The translations under genes were made by a program, and so were the position numbers. From Rhipicephalus microplus (Eukaryota > Arthropoda > Arachnida > Ixodida > Ixodidae), in the NCBI RefSeq assembly GCF_043290135.1, contig NC_134701.1, forward strand, positions 30,717,501-30,781,500: a stretch of DNA of 64,000 bases, read 5' to 3'. Within the stretch, counting starts at the first letter, position 1; each line of letters opens with the position of its first letter. Below are positions 1 through 10,621 of this stretch, piece by piece. A model generated the notes under the pieces. That model did no database searches. It saw nothing but the letters and a program-made list of their open reading frames with translations, and was not told the origin of the DNA.

Positions 1-114
1 GTTAACCGTGTGAGAGAGAGTTCCTCATCTTTCTCGTTGTTGCGTTCTGCATAAAAGCGTGCAGATGCGCGTATGCGCTGTCGCCTTCGTCTTTTTCGCG
101 GGACGCATGTGACA
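1..114 (-). repeat. 3' LTR of the gypsy element (partial)
   Basis: Bases 1-114 match 5,211-5,324 with one mismatch. The LTR begins, in element orientation, at 114 with TGTCACATG. About 67 further bases should lie left of the window, judged from the 181-bp copy on the other side. Confidence 0.93.
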
Positions 115-127
115 TTTGCCTCCCTCC
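115..127 (-). other. Polypurine tract of the gypsy element
   Basis: On the minus strand the bases read GGAGGGAGGCAAA and abut the TGT start of the 3' LTR. This is the expected position for the plus-strand primer of reverse transcription. Confidence 0.8.
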
Positions 128-213
128 AAAAATGGCATCGTCCCGATGCGTAGCCAAGGCACTCTACTTATAAAAACGCACATATGCACCGGCACGCCCA
201 GGACAAACGAGAG

Positions 214-3200
214 TTAGCTGGACAAGTAGGGTTTCATCCGGATGACATGCACGATTTCGGGTGAGCAGTTTCGGCGACTGGAACTGCAATCGCCGTCGGG
301 AATAACTTCGTAGTTGATGTCGTTCAATCGTCGGGTGACTCGATATGGGCCAAAGTATCGTTGTAATAGCTTTTCTGAAAGTCCGCGTCGACGTATTGGG
401 ATCCAGACCCATACCTTGTCGCCTGGTTTGTAGGTTACCAATTTATGTCGTAGGTCGTACCGTTTCGCATCTTTGTGTTGCTGGTGACAAATACGCACGC
501 GGGCTAGCTGTCGGGCTTCTTCGGCACGCTGACCAAATTCTTCGGCGTCAGCGTGAGTGTCGTCACACTCGTGCGGCAGCATAGCGTCCAACGTTGTAGT
601 GACTTCGCGCCCGTGTATTAAACTAAACGGCGTCATTCCGGTAGTTTCCTGCCGGGCAGTATTATAGGCGAAGGTCACATAAGGCAAGATTTCGTCCCAG
701 TTCTTGTGTTCTGTGTCGACATACATGCAGAGCATGTCTGCGAGGGTCTTATTAAGCCGCTCTGTTAGTCCGTTCGTTTGTGGGTGGTACGCCGTTGTTC
801 TCCGGTGAGCTGTACCACTGAGCCTGAGAACCGACTCCAAAAGTTCTGCCACGAACGCAGTTCCTCTATCCGTGATGAGAGCTGTTGGAGCACCATGCCG
901 AAGGACGACGTTTTCTATGAAGAAATGAGCCGCTTCTGCTGCTGTGGCCCTCGGCATGGCTTTAGTTTCTGCGTAGCGAGACAAGTAATCAGTGGCGACA
1001 ATGATCCATCTGTTCCCTGTGGTAGAAGTTGGAAATGGGCCGAGGAAATCCATTCCGATTTGGGCGAATGGCTTTGCTGGCACTTGAACGGAATGTAATA
1101 AACCTGCCGGCCTGCCGGGTGGTGCTTTGCGTCTTTGACAGTCGGCACATGTTTGGACGTGATGTTTCACAGCAGCAGGTAGGTTAGGCCAGTAGTAACT
1201 GTTTTGCAGACGGGACAATGTTCGAGTGTAACCGAGATGACCAGAGGTGACTTCATCATGGCAGGCTTCCAGAATTTCTTTTCGCAGTGATGCAGGGACG
1301 ACGAGCAAGTATGGGCTGCCGGTGGGAGAAAAGTTTTTCTTGTATAGGACGTCGTTCCTTAAACAAAAAGATGGCACTCCTCTCGCAAAAATTCGCGGCA
1401 CGTCTTCCCGTCGTCCTTCTAAGAAATCGATAAGCGAAAGCAGGTCAGGGTCACGGCGCTGCTCTTGTGAGATAGTGGCCGCGTTGATGACTCCCAAGAA
1501 TGCGGCGTCCATAGACTCGTCATTAATAGCGGCAGGCTCAACGGGTGACCGCGAGAGACAGTCTGCGTCGGTGTGCTTCTTCCCTGTTTTATAAATAATG
1601 GTCATATCAAACTCCTGAAGCCGAAGGCTCCAGCGTGCTAAACGGCCGGATGGGTCTTTTAAGTTAGTGAGCCAGCAAAGCGAGTGGTGATCACTGACGA
1701 CCTTGAATGAGCGGCCGTACAGATACGGTCGAAATTTGAGAACCGCCCAAACCACGGCGAGGCACTCTTTCTCGGTAGTCGAGTAGTTCTCTTCCGTGCG
1801 AGAAAGAGCTCTGCTGGCATAGGCTATCACTTTCTCGGAGTTATCTTGCCATTGTATCAGTATGGCGCCCAGGCCTACATTGCTTGCGTCGGTGTGAAGT
1901 GCTGTTGGCGCTTCCTGGTCAAAGTGCGCCAGAACCGGAGGTGTTTGGAGGCGTTGGCGTAATTCGTTGAACGCTGTTTGTTCCTTTTCGCTCCAAAGAA
2001 AGGGGACATCCTCTCGTGTGAGCCGCGTCAGAGGCGCCGCAATAGACGAAAAGTTGGCGATGAATCGTCGGTAATAAGCGCAGAGGCCTAAGAAGCGTCT
2101 CACTGCTCTTTTGTCATGCGGTGCGGGAAACTTTGCGACAGCGTCGATTTTGCCCGGGTCAGGTCGAACACCTTCGTGGCTGACCACGTGGCCTAAGAAG
2201 CAAAGTTCGTTGAAACCGAAGTGGCACTTCTCTGGCTTTAAAGTCAGGCCAGCCGAACGTATAGCTTCTAGAACTGCGAATAATCGACTTAGGTGTTCCT
2301 CGAATGTAGCTGAGAAGACGACAACGTCGTCTAGATAAACCAAGCATGTCTGCCACTTAAGTCCTGATAGCACAGTGTCCATTAAACGCTGAAAAGTGGC
2401 TGGCGCTGAGCATAACCCGAATGGAAGCACTTTAAATTCATAAAGACCGTCGGGCGTCACGAAAGCAGTTTTCTCACGGTCTCTCTCGTCGACCTCTATT
2501 TGCCAATAGCCACTTCGCAGGTCCATCGATGAGAAATAGCGTGCATGCCGCAGCCGATCAAGAGAGTCATCTATACGTGGCAGTGGGTAGACGTCTTTCT
2601 TCGTTACTTGGTTTAACTTGTGGTAATCTATACAGAAACGCAAGCTGCCGTCTTTCTTTTTAACCAATACCACGGGGGATGCCCAGGGACTCTTGGAAGG
2701 CTGTATTACGTCATCTTGGAGCATCTTCTGAACTTGCTTTTGGATCTCCTCACGTTCTTTCGGAGCCACACGGTATGGGTTTTGACGGATCGGTCTCGTA
2801 TTTTCTTCAATGATGATTCGGTGCCGGGTCAGTGGTGTTTGCTTGACTTTCGACGTGCACGAAAAACAATTTTTGAACTGGTGTATCAGCTCTAGTAGGC
2901 GCTGTTTTTCCGAGGCTGACAGGGTTGAGCAAATGTTGACAGACAAAGGTGTCGAGGCTGGGATGGTCGCCTCGTCCGGTTGTAAAGCGAAGCAATCTCT
3001 GGCTTGGGCCACGTCGTCGTAGTAGGCAATCGTGGTGCCCTTCTGGATGTGACGACGCTCGTTGCTGAAGTTGGTGATGAGGACTTCTGCCCGCCCATCA
3101 ATTAGTGCCAGAATGCCTCTCGCTATTGAAACACCTTGCGTAAGCAATAGCGTGTCTATCCGCTCCGCTATCACCTCATTACGGCACGGCCGTTCACACA

Positions 3201-3783
3201 ACACCGACACAAGGCAGCAAGATCTCGGCGGGAGCATCACATCATCGGCTACACGTAAACGTTGCAGTTGTTCTTCAGTGGTGGCGTCGACGTAAGGATG
3301 GGCGGAAAAGGTGACGATACGTTCTGGGATGTTGATGACAGCACCGTACTCTCGCAGAAAATCCATACCCAAAATCAACTCTTTACAACAGTCCGGTAAA
3401 ATGACAAAAGTGGCGACGAAGTTCGAATCATCGATTACGAGCCGAGCGGTGCATTTACCGGTTGGCGTCATTAGCTGCCCACCAGCACTCCTTATGCTCG
3501 GCCCACTCCACGGCGTCTTAACCTTCTTAAGGCGGTCGGCGAGCTCTTGTCGCATAATAGAGAAGTCAGCACCAGTGTCAACCAGTGCTGTTACGTGGTG
3601 TCCGTCTATAATAACGGTGAGGTCGGCACGTACAAATTCATTGGCAGTAGTACTCGTGGTTGTTGTCGTCTTCGTCATCACCGTCGTCACGTCGTCTTTG
3701 TGTAGAGGCAAAGGGGTCTTTTTGGCGTCTCGGCAATTGGCAACCTCGCCCCCGGAGGTCGCGGCAGTTAGTTTCCCTGGCAC
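214..3783 (-). CDS. pol: Ty3/gypsy Pol: protease, RT, RNase H, integrase
   Basis: An open frame of 1,189 codons. Domains in order: aspartic protease with DTGAD at about residue 69; reverse transcriptase with YLDD at about 482-485; RNase H with TDAS near 630; the integrase HHCC zinc-binding module near 840-880; the integrase catalytic core with D near 911 (MDFLGPF), D near 972 (TDRGTAF) and E near 1009 (ERLNKTL); and a GPY/F-type module (FGPY) near 1140. All catalytic residues I can identify are present. It overlaps the end of gag by 16 bases in the -1 frame, so expression may use -1 frameshifting or reinitiation; the true start may lie upstream of the first ATG. No chromodomain or env is evident. 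Confidence 0.93.
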   Translation of the reverse strand: MPGKLTAATSGGEVANCRDAKKTPLPLHKDDVTTVMTKTTTTTSTTANEFVRADLTVIIDGHHVTALVDTGADFSIMRQELADRLKKVKTPWSGPSIRSAGGQLMTPTGKCTARLVIDDSNFVATFVILPDCCKELILGMDFLREYGAVINIPERIVTFSAHPYVDATTEEQLQRLRVADDVMLPPRSCCLVSVLCERPCRNEVIAERIDTLLLTQGVSIARGILALIDGRAEVLITNFSNERRHIQKGTTIAYYDDVAQARDCFALQPDEATIPASTPLSVNICSTLSASEKQRLLELIHQFKNCFSCTSKVKQTPLTRHRIIIEENTRPIRQNPYRVAPKEREEIQKQVQKMLQDDVIQPSKSPWASPVVLVKKKDGSLRFCIDYHKLNQVTKKDVYPLPRIDDSLDRLRHARYFSSMDLRSGYWQIEVDERDREKTAFVTPDGLYEFKVLPFGLCSAPATFQRLMDTVLSGLKWQTCLVYLDDVVVFSATFEEHLSRLFAVLEAIRSAGLTLKPEKCHFGFNELCFLGHVVSHEGVRPDPGKIDAVAKFPAPHDKRAVRRFLGLCAYYRRFIANFSSIAAPLTRLTREDVPFLWSEKEQTAFNELRQRLQTPPVLAHFDQEAPTALHTDASNVGLGAILIQWQDNSEKVIAYASRALSRTEENYSTTEKECLAVVWAVLKFRPYLYGRSFKVVSDHHSLCWLTNLKDPSGRLARWSLRLQEFDMTIIYKTGKKHTDADCLSRSPVEPAAINDESMDAAFLGVINAATISQEQRRDPDLLSLIDFLEGRREDVPRIFARGVPSFCLRNDVLYKKNFSPTGSPYLLVVPASLRKEILEACHDEVTSGHLGYTRTLSRLQNSYYWPNLPAAVKHHVQTCADCQRRKAPPGRPAGLLHSVQVPAKPFAQIGMDFLGPFPTSTTGNRWIIVATDYLSRYAETKAMPRATAAEAAHFFIENVVLRHGAPTALITDRGTAFVAELLESVLRLSGTAHRRTTAYHPQTNGLTERLNKTLADMLCMYVDTEHKNWDEILPYVTFAYNTARQETTGMTPFSLIHGREVTTTLDAMLPHECDDTHADAEEFGQRAEEARQLARVRICHQQHKDAKRYDLRHKLVTYKPGDKVWVWIPIRRRGLSEKLLQRYFGPYRVTRRLNDINYEVIPDGDCSSSRRNCSPEIVHVIRMKPYLSS

Positions 3784-5114
3784 GGGCTTGGGGAGCGGTT
3801 TCTGATGGCGTCCGTGTATCTTTGGCGATTCGGGGAATTCCGACCTCGTGCAGGTGAGGGAGACCGCCAGCGACGACTTGGTGAAGACGCTTGGTTGGTC
3901 GGTAGGTGATCAGCACCATGGTCACGAGGGTCTCCAGAATAAAAACAAGTGGGCCGAGAAAAGTTTCCAAACCGGGTTTCTCGATGACGGCAGTAGCGCG
4001 AGATGTGGCCTGGTTCGCCGCAGTGGAAACAAAGGGGTCGACGGTCGGCGGTGCGCCACAAGTCGGTCCGACGTACTGGTGGTCGCCGCACAGGTTCACG
4101 CTGCCACCACGGCAAGGTAACGGGCCGTGGCTGAAAGGGTGGTTCTTCTGGGGCAGGCGGATGACGGCGGACGGCATCAGCATAGGTCAGTGGACGTGGT
4201 TCGGGTGGTGGCGCCGGTGAGGGAAAGGCTTGCCGTAGTTCCTGGCGCACGATTTCTGCAACAGAAGCAACTGGGGGATCGGTAGACGGAAGGCCGAGGG
4301 CCCGCAGCTCTTCCCGCAGGATTTGTCGAATCATTTGCCGTAAAGAGTTTTCAGAAACGGCGGCGTTTTGAGCGGCGGCACCAACAGGCGCTTGGTCGGG
4401 CAGGCGGTCAAAGTGGCGGCATCGTTGCCGGAGCGCCCGCTCAATGACAGTCGCCTCTTTGATGAATTCATCCACTGTTGTTGGTGGATTTCGTACAAGG
4501 CCGGCGAAAAGCGGTTCCTTAACTCCCCGCATCAGATGACGAACTTTCCTTGCCTCGGGCATGTCAGGGTCAGCGCGGCGAAATAGGCGGGCCATATCCT
4601 CAGCGAACATGGCCACGCTTTCATTCGGCTTTTGCATGCGGGCTTCGATCATCTGCTGTGCGAGATCCCGTCGGTCCGCACTGAGGAACGTCTCGAGAAG
4701 CTTTTGGCGGAAATTGTCCCAGGTTTGGAAAGTAGGCTCCCTGTTCTCGTACCATGTGCGAGCGCTATTTTCCATTGCGAAGTAGGCACGGCCAAGTTTT
4801 TCTTGCACGCTCCAACGATTCACCACAGCGGTCCGCTCGAACTGGTCGAGCCAGTCCTCGACATCTTCATACGGTTCTCCACGGAAGACTTCGGGAACAC
4901 GAGGAGTCTCAAAAGTTACCTGGTAAGGGTGAGTCGTCTGGGCCGGAGGATGATTCGCAGACGCTGAAGGGGCTGCCATGTTGGTAACAGGAGATGCCGT
5001 GAAGAGTTCTGGACTTAGGCCTAATAGGCGCCGGCTGAATCGGTGTACTGGAGTCGCAACAAGACGTTGAGGCTCCGGACTGGGTGTGCGGTCCCGAACA
5101 ACGCTTTCTTGCAT
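3768..5114 (-). CDS. gag: Ty3/gypsy Gag
   Basis: An open frame of 448 codons whose ATG lies 29 bases inside the 5' LTR, just past the primer-binding site. The central part resembles the retrotransposon Gag capsid domain (VEDWLDQFERTA; FRQKLLETFL). A single CCHC zinc knuckle (CFHCGEPGHISRYC) sits at about residues 375-390 for RNA binding, followed by a basic, Arg/Ser/Pro-rich tail. It forms the intracellular particle. Pol follows in the -1 frame with a 16-base overlap. No lesions are visible, in contrast to the other Gag genes in this window. Confidence 0.92.
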   Translation of the reverse strand: MQESVVRDRTPSPEPQRLVATPVHRFSRRLLGLSPELFTASPVTNMAAPSASANHPPAQTTHPYQVTFETPRVPEVFRGEPYEDVEDWLDQFERTAVVNRWSVQEKLGRAYFAMENSARTWYENREPTFQTWDNFRQKLLETFLSADRRDLAQQMIEARMQKPNESVAMFAEDMARLFRRADPDMPEARKVRHLMRGVKEPLFAGLVRNPPTTVDEFIKEATVIERALRQRCRHFDRLPDQAPVGAAAQNAAVSENSLRQMIRQILREELRALGLPSTDPPVASVAEIVRQELRQAFPSPAPPPEPRPLTYADAVRRHPPAPEEPPFQPRPVTLPWWQREPVRRPPVRRTDLWRTADRRPLCFHCGEPGHISRYCRHRETRFGNFSRPTCFYSGDPRDHGADHLPTNQASSPSRRWRSPSPARGRNSPNRQRYTDAIRNRSPSPCQGN

Positions 5115-5124
5115 CAGGTTGCAG

Positions 5125-5142
5125 GCCCCAGCACCTCCACCA
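5125..5142 (-). other. Primer-binding site of the gypsy element
   Basis: One base inside the 5' LTR the minus strand reads TGGTGGAGGTGCTGGGGC. The leading TGG complements a tRNA CCA end. I do not assign the primer tRNA. Confidence 0.7.
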
Positions 5143-5143
5143 G

Positions 5144-5324
5144 TGTCGCGACGTCAAGAGAGAGGTCGTACTCGAAGACGCTGAGAAAACAGCAGCGGGT
5201 CGGTCTTTTTGTTAACCGCGTGAGAGAGAGTTCCTCATCTTTCTCGTTGTTGCGTTCTGCATAAAAGCGTGCAGATGCGCGTATGCGCTGTCGCCTTCGT
5301 CTTTTTCGCGGGACGCATGTGACA
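5144..5324 (-). repeat. 5' LTR of the gypsy element (181 bp)
   Basis: Bounded by TGTC at 5,144 and GACA at 5,324, short inverted termini typical of LTRs. The inner boundary is placed by the TGTC/GACA symmetry and the primer-binding site just inside it. A TATA-like CTTTTATGC is present on the minus strand near 5,270. Confidence 0.85.
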
Positions 5325-5337
5325 ATATTTAGTTCCA

Positions 5338-5990
5338 TTAGCCACAAGCTGCACCAGTTAGATATTTATTTAAATCGGAGTGTAGGCGATTACAATAGTC
5401 GTTTAAAGTAACTGCTGTAAAAGTATCGCAATCATCAGCAAAAAGGTGGATATTAGAAGCTACTTGAGAAGGCAGGTCAATAATATATATTAGAAACAAC
5501 AAAACACTAATTACCAACTTTTGGGGCACTCCTGAGATAACATGGCACATTTATGAACTGTAGCCGTAAGCAGTAACGTACTGTTAGTGATTAGCAAGAC
5601 AGCATCCGACCTATTTTAGTAGGTTAATGTCAAGATTTAAGTTCCGTAACTTGTGGATGAGAAGTTTATAACACACTTTATCAAATGCTTTTGCAAAATC
5701 TAAAACAAATGCAGCCAGCGGATGATGAACGATCAAGAATTAGATCAGTGAAAGATGTAGGTTGAGTCTCACATGATTCTGATTTCTTAAAACCATGTTG
5801 TGAAGATGAAAATATGTTATTTTCAGAGAAATTGAGGGTGCTTTTGATTACGAAGTATTATATAATGGTTAGAAGCACGGGCTGGTAAAAGAAATGGGCC
5901 GATATTTGGTCGTTAAGGTTTTGTTACCTAATTTGAGAAGTGGAACTACCTCCCTTATACCTTCCACTGATTAGGTAAAGTACCTGTGTG
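5338..5990 (-). pseudogene. CR1/Jockey-type LINE reverse transcriptase relic
   Basis: Read right to left in shifting frames, this stretch holds a run of RT motifs: QHGFKKSESCETQ, then LDFAKAFDKV (RT motif A), then SGVPQ...LLFLIYI, then LFADDC (the catalytic FADD box). Stops and frameshifts separate them. It is an old, 5'-truncated non-LTR retrotransposon, and its end next to 5,324 suggests the gypsy element landed in it. Assignment to CR1/Jockey rests on the FADD and SGVPQ-type motifs only. Confidence 0.8.
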
Positions 5991-7084
5991 GAGTGATAGT
6001 CTCAATAGAGCTTGCTGTCTTCTGTAGTAAAAAATGCACATGCAAAATACAACGCAGCTCGTTTTATAAAAAAATTATTTTGTAAAACTGTATTATGATC
6101 TATTTCCACAATGTGCCTAACAAATAAAAAGATTGTTAGACATTCATTGGGCACACATTTGAAATAAATGTGCGAAAAATCAAACACGCAAGCCGCCAAA
6201 AAAATGTGCGCAACCTATATACATATCCCGATACAAATATAAAAGAAATATGATGGGCACAAATTTACAAATTATACCTATAAACAGATGCAAATGCCAA
6301 GATCATAACAGAAGTAAGGAACATATGCTCAAGCACAGTAATCGGTAATAAATGCACTTTGTATACATTCAAAGGATAAAAAATAAAGTATTCACAAGTA
6401 CTTTCATTTCTTGTCCTTATCAAGCCTCAGCAATAATTTTCTCTTTATGAGATAGAGCCCATCACCGACCAAACATTACCACTGCAGTAACTTCTTCCAG
6501 TTTTTTGAAGCATAAAACCATAGTAATGCTCAATTTGGGCATCTTATTGGTGTCAGAACTCATTTCAGCTGCAAAAATCGCACAGAGCCTGGCGAAGGCT
6601 GTGCTGGGGTGAGGGGGGGGGGGAAGTGCTTGTGTACACATACACATGCAAAGAGATGTACCAGCATGCATAAGGGACGGCAAAGCCTCCACTCGAAAGA
6701 AGTTTCTGGCTGCACTGCTGGCACAGCGAACAAATAATAAAGAAACCAATAAATAAATATGAATCATTTTGAACGAAATGCTTAAGGCAGCTACAATAGG
6801 ATGAAAGCTTCATGAACATTACTTGTGTTTACAGAAGCCTAGGCTATGTTACAGAAATTTATTATAAAAGCTTTCAAGAACTTGAGAAAACAATTGGACA
6901 CCAGGTACATGCGTCGGGAAACTGGAATTTTTTTTTTTTAAAGGAGACGCTCAGCTATGATCGCCTACGTGTAGTCACAGGTCAAGTGATTATCCCAGGA
7001 GATAGCAGCATTCCTAGGTACTGGTTCGTTCGCAAGTTTTGCGCTGCTGTCCTATTCTTGTGCCTACAGTAAATGAGTTGAAAG
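5991..7084. other. Unassigned AT-rich stretch
   Basis: No coding signal I can support. It contains A/T runs, a G run near 6,615-6,625 and scattered short frames with no recognisable motifs. Confidence 0.5.
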
Positions 7085-7520
7085 TCGCCATGTGAACAGA
7101 ACAACATCGACAACTGCCATCGATTTCCTGCGCTTGTTGTTCGAAACTTTTGGATTACACCACAAAGTGGTTTGACAACGGAATCGCATTCCTGTCAGCC
7201 AAAATACAGAAATCCTAGGAGTGACAACTGCATCACCGTGGTGAAATTTGCACCGAACCACCCAGCCACAAACGGACAGGCCAAACGCTAGGTGGTAGAG
7301 CTAAAACGTGCTCTTGCAAGATACTCTGCGGGGTCATTACAGCGGCGCATTGCACGTTTATTTATTTTTTTTTGTCAAGCAACTCACAATGGGCCAGACG
7401 GGCCAGGTATCGGCGAATCTCATGTTTTCTTGCGAGCTGCGAACACACATCTCAGCCATTCTGCCAGAACCGCCTTGAAAGGTAACACTAACACCAGATT
7501 AGGAAGACGCCTCGCGTTGC
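7085..7520 (+). pseudogene. Ty3 integrase relic
   Basis: Translations in alternating frames give integrase core motifs in the correct order: AIDFLRLLFETFG, then DNGIAFLSAKIQKF (second catalytic Asp), then HPATNGQAKR followed by a stop and VVELKRAL (region of the catalytic Glu, here lost), then a TGQVSANLMFSCELRTHL segment matching the conserved post-core region. Stops and frameshifts show long decay. It is unrelated in orientation to the gypsy element at the left end. Confidence 0.75.
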
Positions 7521-8137
7521 CGGTAGCTCCACAAACGACAGCCAGTGGTCGCCCGCCAGTTTCAAAGAATGCCCGAATGAACGGCAGCCATCGTAAAAAA
7601 AAAAAAAAAGTTTCACCCGGAGTTTTGGTTTGTTGAAGTTAAAGCCCCTTCATCGCGTCTTCTACCGGAAAACGCATGGAGAGGCTTTAGACCGGGCATT
7701 GCCGCTTCCAGGGATGCAAGGATGCACTCTGCCCTCCACCTTGACCGCCCCCCCTCCCCCTCGATGCTGGGCGCGGCGCGCCCGGGGAGTGACGGACTAT
7801 CGGGGCAATCAGTGTGCCCGCGCACTGGTTGCGTGTCCATTGTGCTCCTCGCCCCTTTTATGGCCCACAGTGGACTCGAAAGCCAGCGCTTGGACCATTT
7901 GGACCATGCTGCGCGCTAATGCCTTTCTTGAAAGTAATAAAGTCAGTTCCCTGTTACGTACGCTTGGTATTATGGCTACCATGGACATAACACAGTGCAA
8001 ATAGGGTTATTAGTTCCTAACAAATTCAAGCTCCCCACCTTTCAGCATTATATCTCTCTCTTTTAACTTACTTCGGTTAATATTTTTAATTTCTATCAAT
8101 AAATTGGAGAGGTGCGCATTGAACAAAAAGGAAGTGA
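7521..8137. other. Unassigned stretch, partly GC-rich
   Basis: May be the 3' end of the Ty3 relic to its left. An A run at 7,595-7,608 and C-rich sequence near 7,747-7,760 are present. No LTR pair or gene is recognised. Confidence 0.4.
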
Positions 8138-9480
8138 ATTTATTTATTTAAATATTTGTTATTTATTTCAGAGAAAAAGTGCCATTCTAGTGCCGGACAT
8201 TGGGCAGGGGTGTGGCGCAGTGGACGCAACATTGTGTAGGAGGTACAGCAGTATAGATAGTGTTGAATGAAAGCGCGATGATTCAAAACGCAAAAAAAAA
8301 GAAGCAACATAAAACATGGTCCACAATCCCAAGAATGTACACTAAACAAAACAAAAAATATAAAAACAGTGTCCACTAGGTTATTTTGTTTGGGTAAAAA
8401 GTAAAAAGAACTCAAATATTAACTGTATCAAAAATAAAGTCGGCAATGTTAAGAAGCGAGACATTGCAGAATCGAAGAATTTAAGAATCCTGCAGTAGCG
8501 AGGCATTGAACCTCAAGCAATCAGTCTGATCAAGATGGGTATTAGAATAAAGTGCACTGTAATATATATGAAGGTGTAGTTATAAGCCATGTGAACAGCT
8601 AACGCACGAAGAAACTAGTTGAGATCGACACTTACAAGAATCTCTGGCGGCGTATTGTTCCGCTCTCTGCTTGTTCGAAAAAAAAAAAGGTACCTGTATA
8701 TAGGGGCTCAGTCACTCTTTCGAGATTGGAGGCACGCGTTTCGTGGCACAAAATTGGTTAGATATAATTAGACTTTTTTTTTGTATTGCCAGCTTATTAT
8801 TATATATGCGATAGAACAGCTTCGTTATTTCGCGATAACGTCTCCATTCCAAGGTTTCTAGTTTAGCGCCTTCCAGAAGAACTGACGGAGATGTGTTACA
8901 TTTACGTATTGAATATGAATTTTACAGCTTTTCGCTGTATTGATTCACGTTTATCTGTGTTAGCTTGCGTGTGTGGGTCCCAGACAGCCGATGAATATTC
9001 TAATATTGGTATTACGTTCGTTTCACATTTCGGTTTGCCGAATGCCATAGCGAGTGCCCGTAAGTAGCCTTGTATATTCAAAGCCATTTTCTCAGTTTAA
9101 CAAACATGTTGGTTTCATCTTAATGTAGATGTGATAACAAGACTAAGGTGCATATACTGTGAGACAAAGGACAAGAATTGATTGCCTAGGTTGAATTGGA
9201 ATGTTAGTAGATCTTTTTTGCAGGTCATGGTTATCGCCAGAGTTTTTCTCGCGTTAAAGGTCATCTCTCATTTTGTGCACTAATCTTGAATCTTAAAAGA
9301 GGTATTTAAAAGAACCTGGTCACTGGATGCGTTAACTACTTTAAAGCGCGCAGGCATTCGCAAAAAGCTTTAGATTTGCTGCAATATCACGGGTGGCATT
9401 ATTGATATAAACCGAAAAGAGGTCCGAGGGCGGATCCCAGAGGTCTGCCAGATTTAAGCGGCGCAGACGGCGAGTTGATA
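8138..9480 (-). mobile_element. Decayed CR1/Jockey-type LINE, 3' part
   Basis: In minus orientation the 9,400-9,480 region encodes remnants of the RT block GSALGPLFG. 8,902-9,087 encodes VIPILEYSSAVWDPHT and ESIQRKAVKFIFN, the conserved C-terminal LEY..VWDP / QRKAARFI block of these LINEs. The T/A-rich tract at 8,138-8,170 could be its A-rich tail. Several frameshifts separate the motifs, so this is a dead copy. Confidence 0.72.
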
Positions 9481-10490
9481 CCACCATCCGTAATACCGCG
9501 CCCGGTGAATATTACTCGCGCTTTCAAAGCCTAACCTAAGATGCATTCGTTAATTACCACTAATAACTAATTAGTAGATACCTAAAACTACTATGGAACC
9601 TGTAAAACTCGAGAATGTGCTGTAAATTGAGGGGTCTATGTGGTACATACACTGACTGTTCGGAAACGCGCACTTCGTCTTTTTTTTTTCTTTAAGTACC
9701 CCGTTGATGTTCTATACTATTGATCTTTACCTCAACGAACACTAAATATTGTTTTACGAGGTCATGAATGTGCCTTCCATAAGAATCCTCTCTTTTAACG
9801 CGTACCCTATTTTAATATTTGCGTGGCACCGTAGAGTACACCATCTCAACGCTAGATGGAGCTACGAGGGCTTGACGGCTGTCGCATCCTCAACAAAACT
9901 GACCAGGGAACTTTTTTTTTGCCACGCGATTCAAACACGCTCTACACCATCATGAACTAGACATATGCCAGTACCTAAATCCCAGAAAGCAATTGGATAT
10001 CTTCAAGCACGGCTCTACGGTAGCGATTCAAATGCGGTAAAACAGCCGATATTTCTGAGAGCGCCCATAGGCGCTGTGCATTATTTTTTAATAAGCTAGG
10101 GAACTCGCACTATTTCAACTACAATACTGTAACTCCGGCAGAAGAAAGGTTCATGCAGTTGCTACTTGAAACCGTGAAAGCAATGAGAAAATCGGAAAGG
10201 GAGAGGAGTTATTATTTTTTATCTCTCCCGTCCCATAGAGTGACGCGGGGCCCCGCCCCCACCGTGCGGGAAAGCGCGCCTCCTGCGCGTGGGCCGGAAT
10301 CCTGGGGACGGTATGCAGTCCGGTCCGAAGAAAACGAGTCATTCGTACATCTAAAAAGCTTTCAACCCATGTGTAAAGACGACGGTGGAAGAAAAAGTTA
10401 AATGCCGATACTCGCCGCTTTGCGTAAGGTGAGGGCGCGGGCAGATTGTGTTCACCGATGACCTTGAGCTACGAGTAGTTTCCGTTGTAC
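9481..10490. other. Unassigned stretch
   Basis: I see no supported gene or repeat. Short frames at 10,153-10,401 carry no motif. Confidence 0.4.
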
Positions 10491-10504
10491 GAGTTGAGGC
10501 CGCG

Positions 10505-10617
10505 CTACTGTATGACATGGTTTTCGGTCATGCAAGGTAGTGCAGGTCAGTGGTGCAGGAGCAGCGCGCAACGAGAGATCAGTTTTCCTTTATTTGTTTG
10601 TGTTTGTGAACACCATT
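10505..10617 (+). repeat. Fragment of LINE 5' leader sequence
   Basis: This stretch matches, in inverse orientation, the 5' leader of LINE copies A and B (about 53,275-53,390 and 58,520-58,640): repeated TGCAAGGT units, GCAACGAGAGAT, then TGTGTTTGTGAACACCATTATT. It ends directly before the I-clade LINE coding sequence. Confidence 0.7.
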
Positions 10618-10621
10618 ATTA

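Larger units (their letters stand above)
1..5324 (-). mobile_element. Ty3/gypsy LTR retrotransposon, near complete
   Basis: The element reads right to left: 5' LTR (5,144-5,324), primer-binding site, gag, pol, polypurine tract, 3' LTR cut by the window edge (1-114). The 114 bases shared by the two LTRs differ at one position (base 9 versus 5,219). Both reading frames are open, so this is the youngest-looking LTR element in the window and may be competent. There is no env-like frame between pol and the 3' LTR. The right flank lies in an old LINE fragment. The target duplication cannot be checked because the left flank is outside the window. Confidence 0.93.

Noticed and set aside
345..3857. 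Several plus-strand frames of 70-160 codons
   Set aside because: They lie opposite the intact gypsy pol and show no motifs; they are shadow frames.
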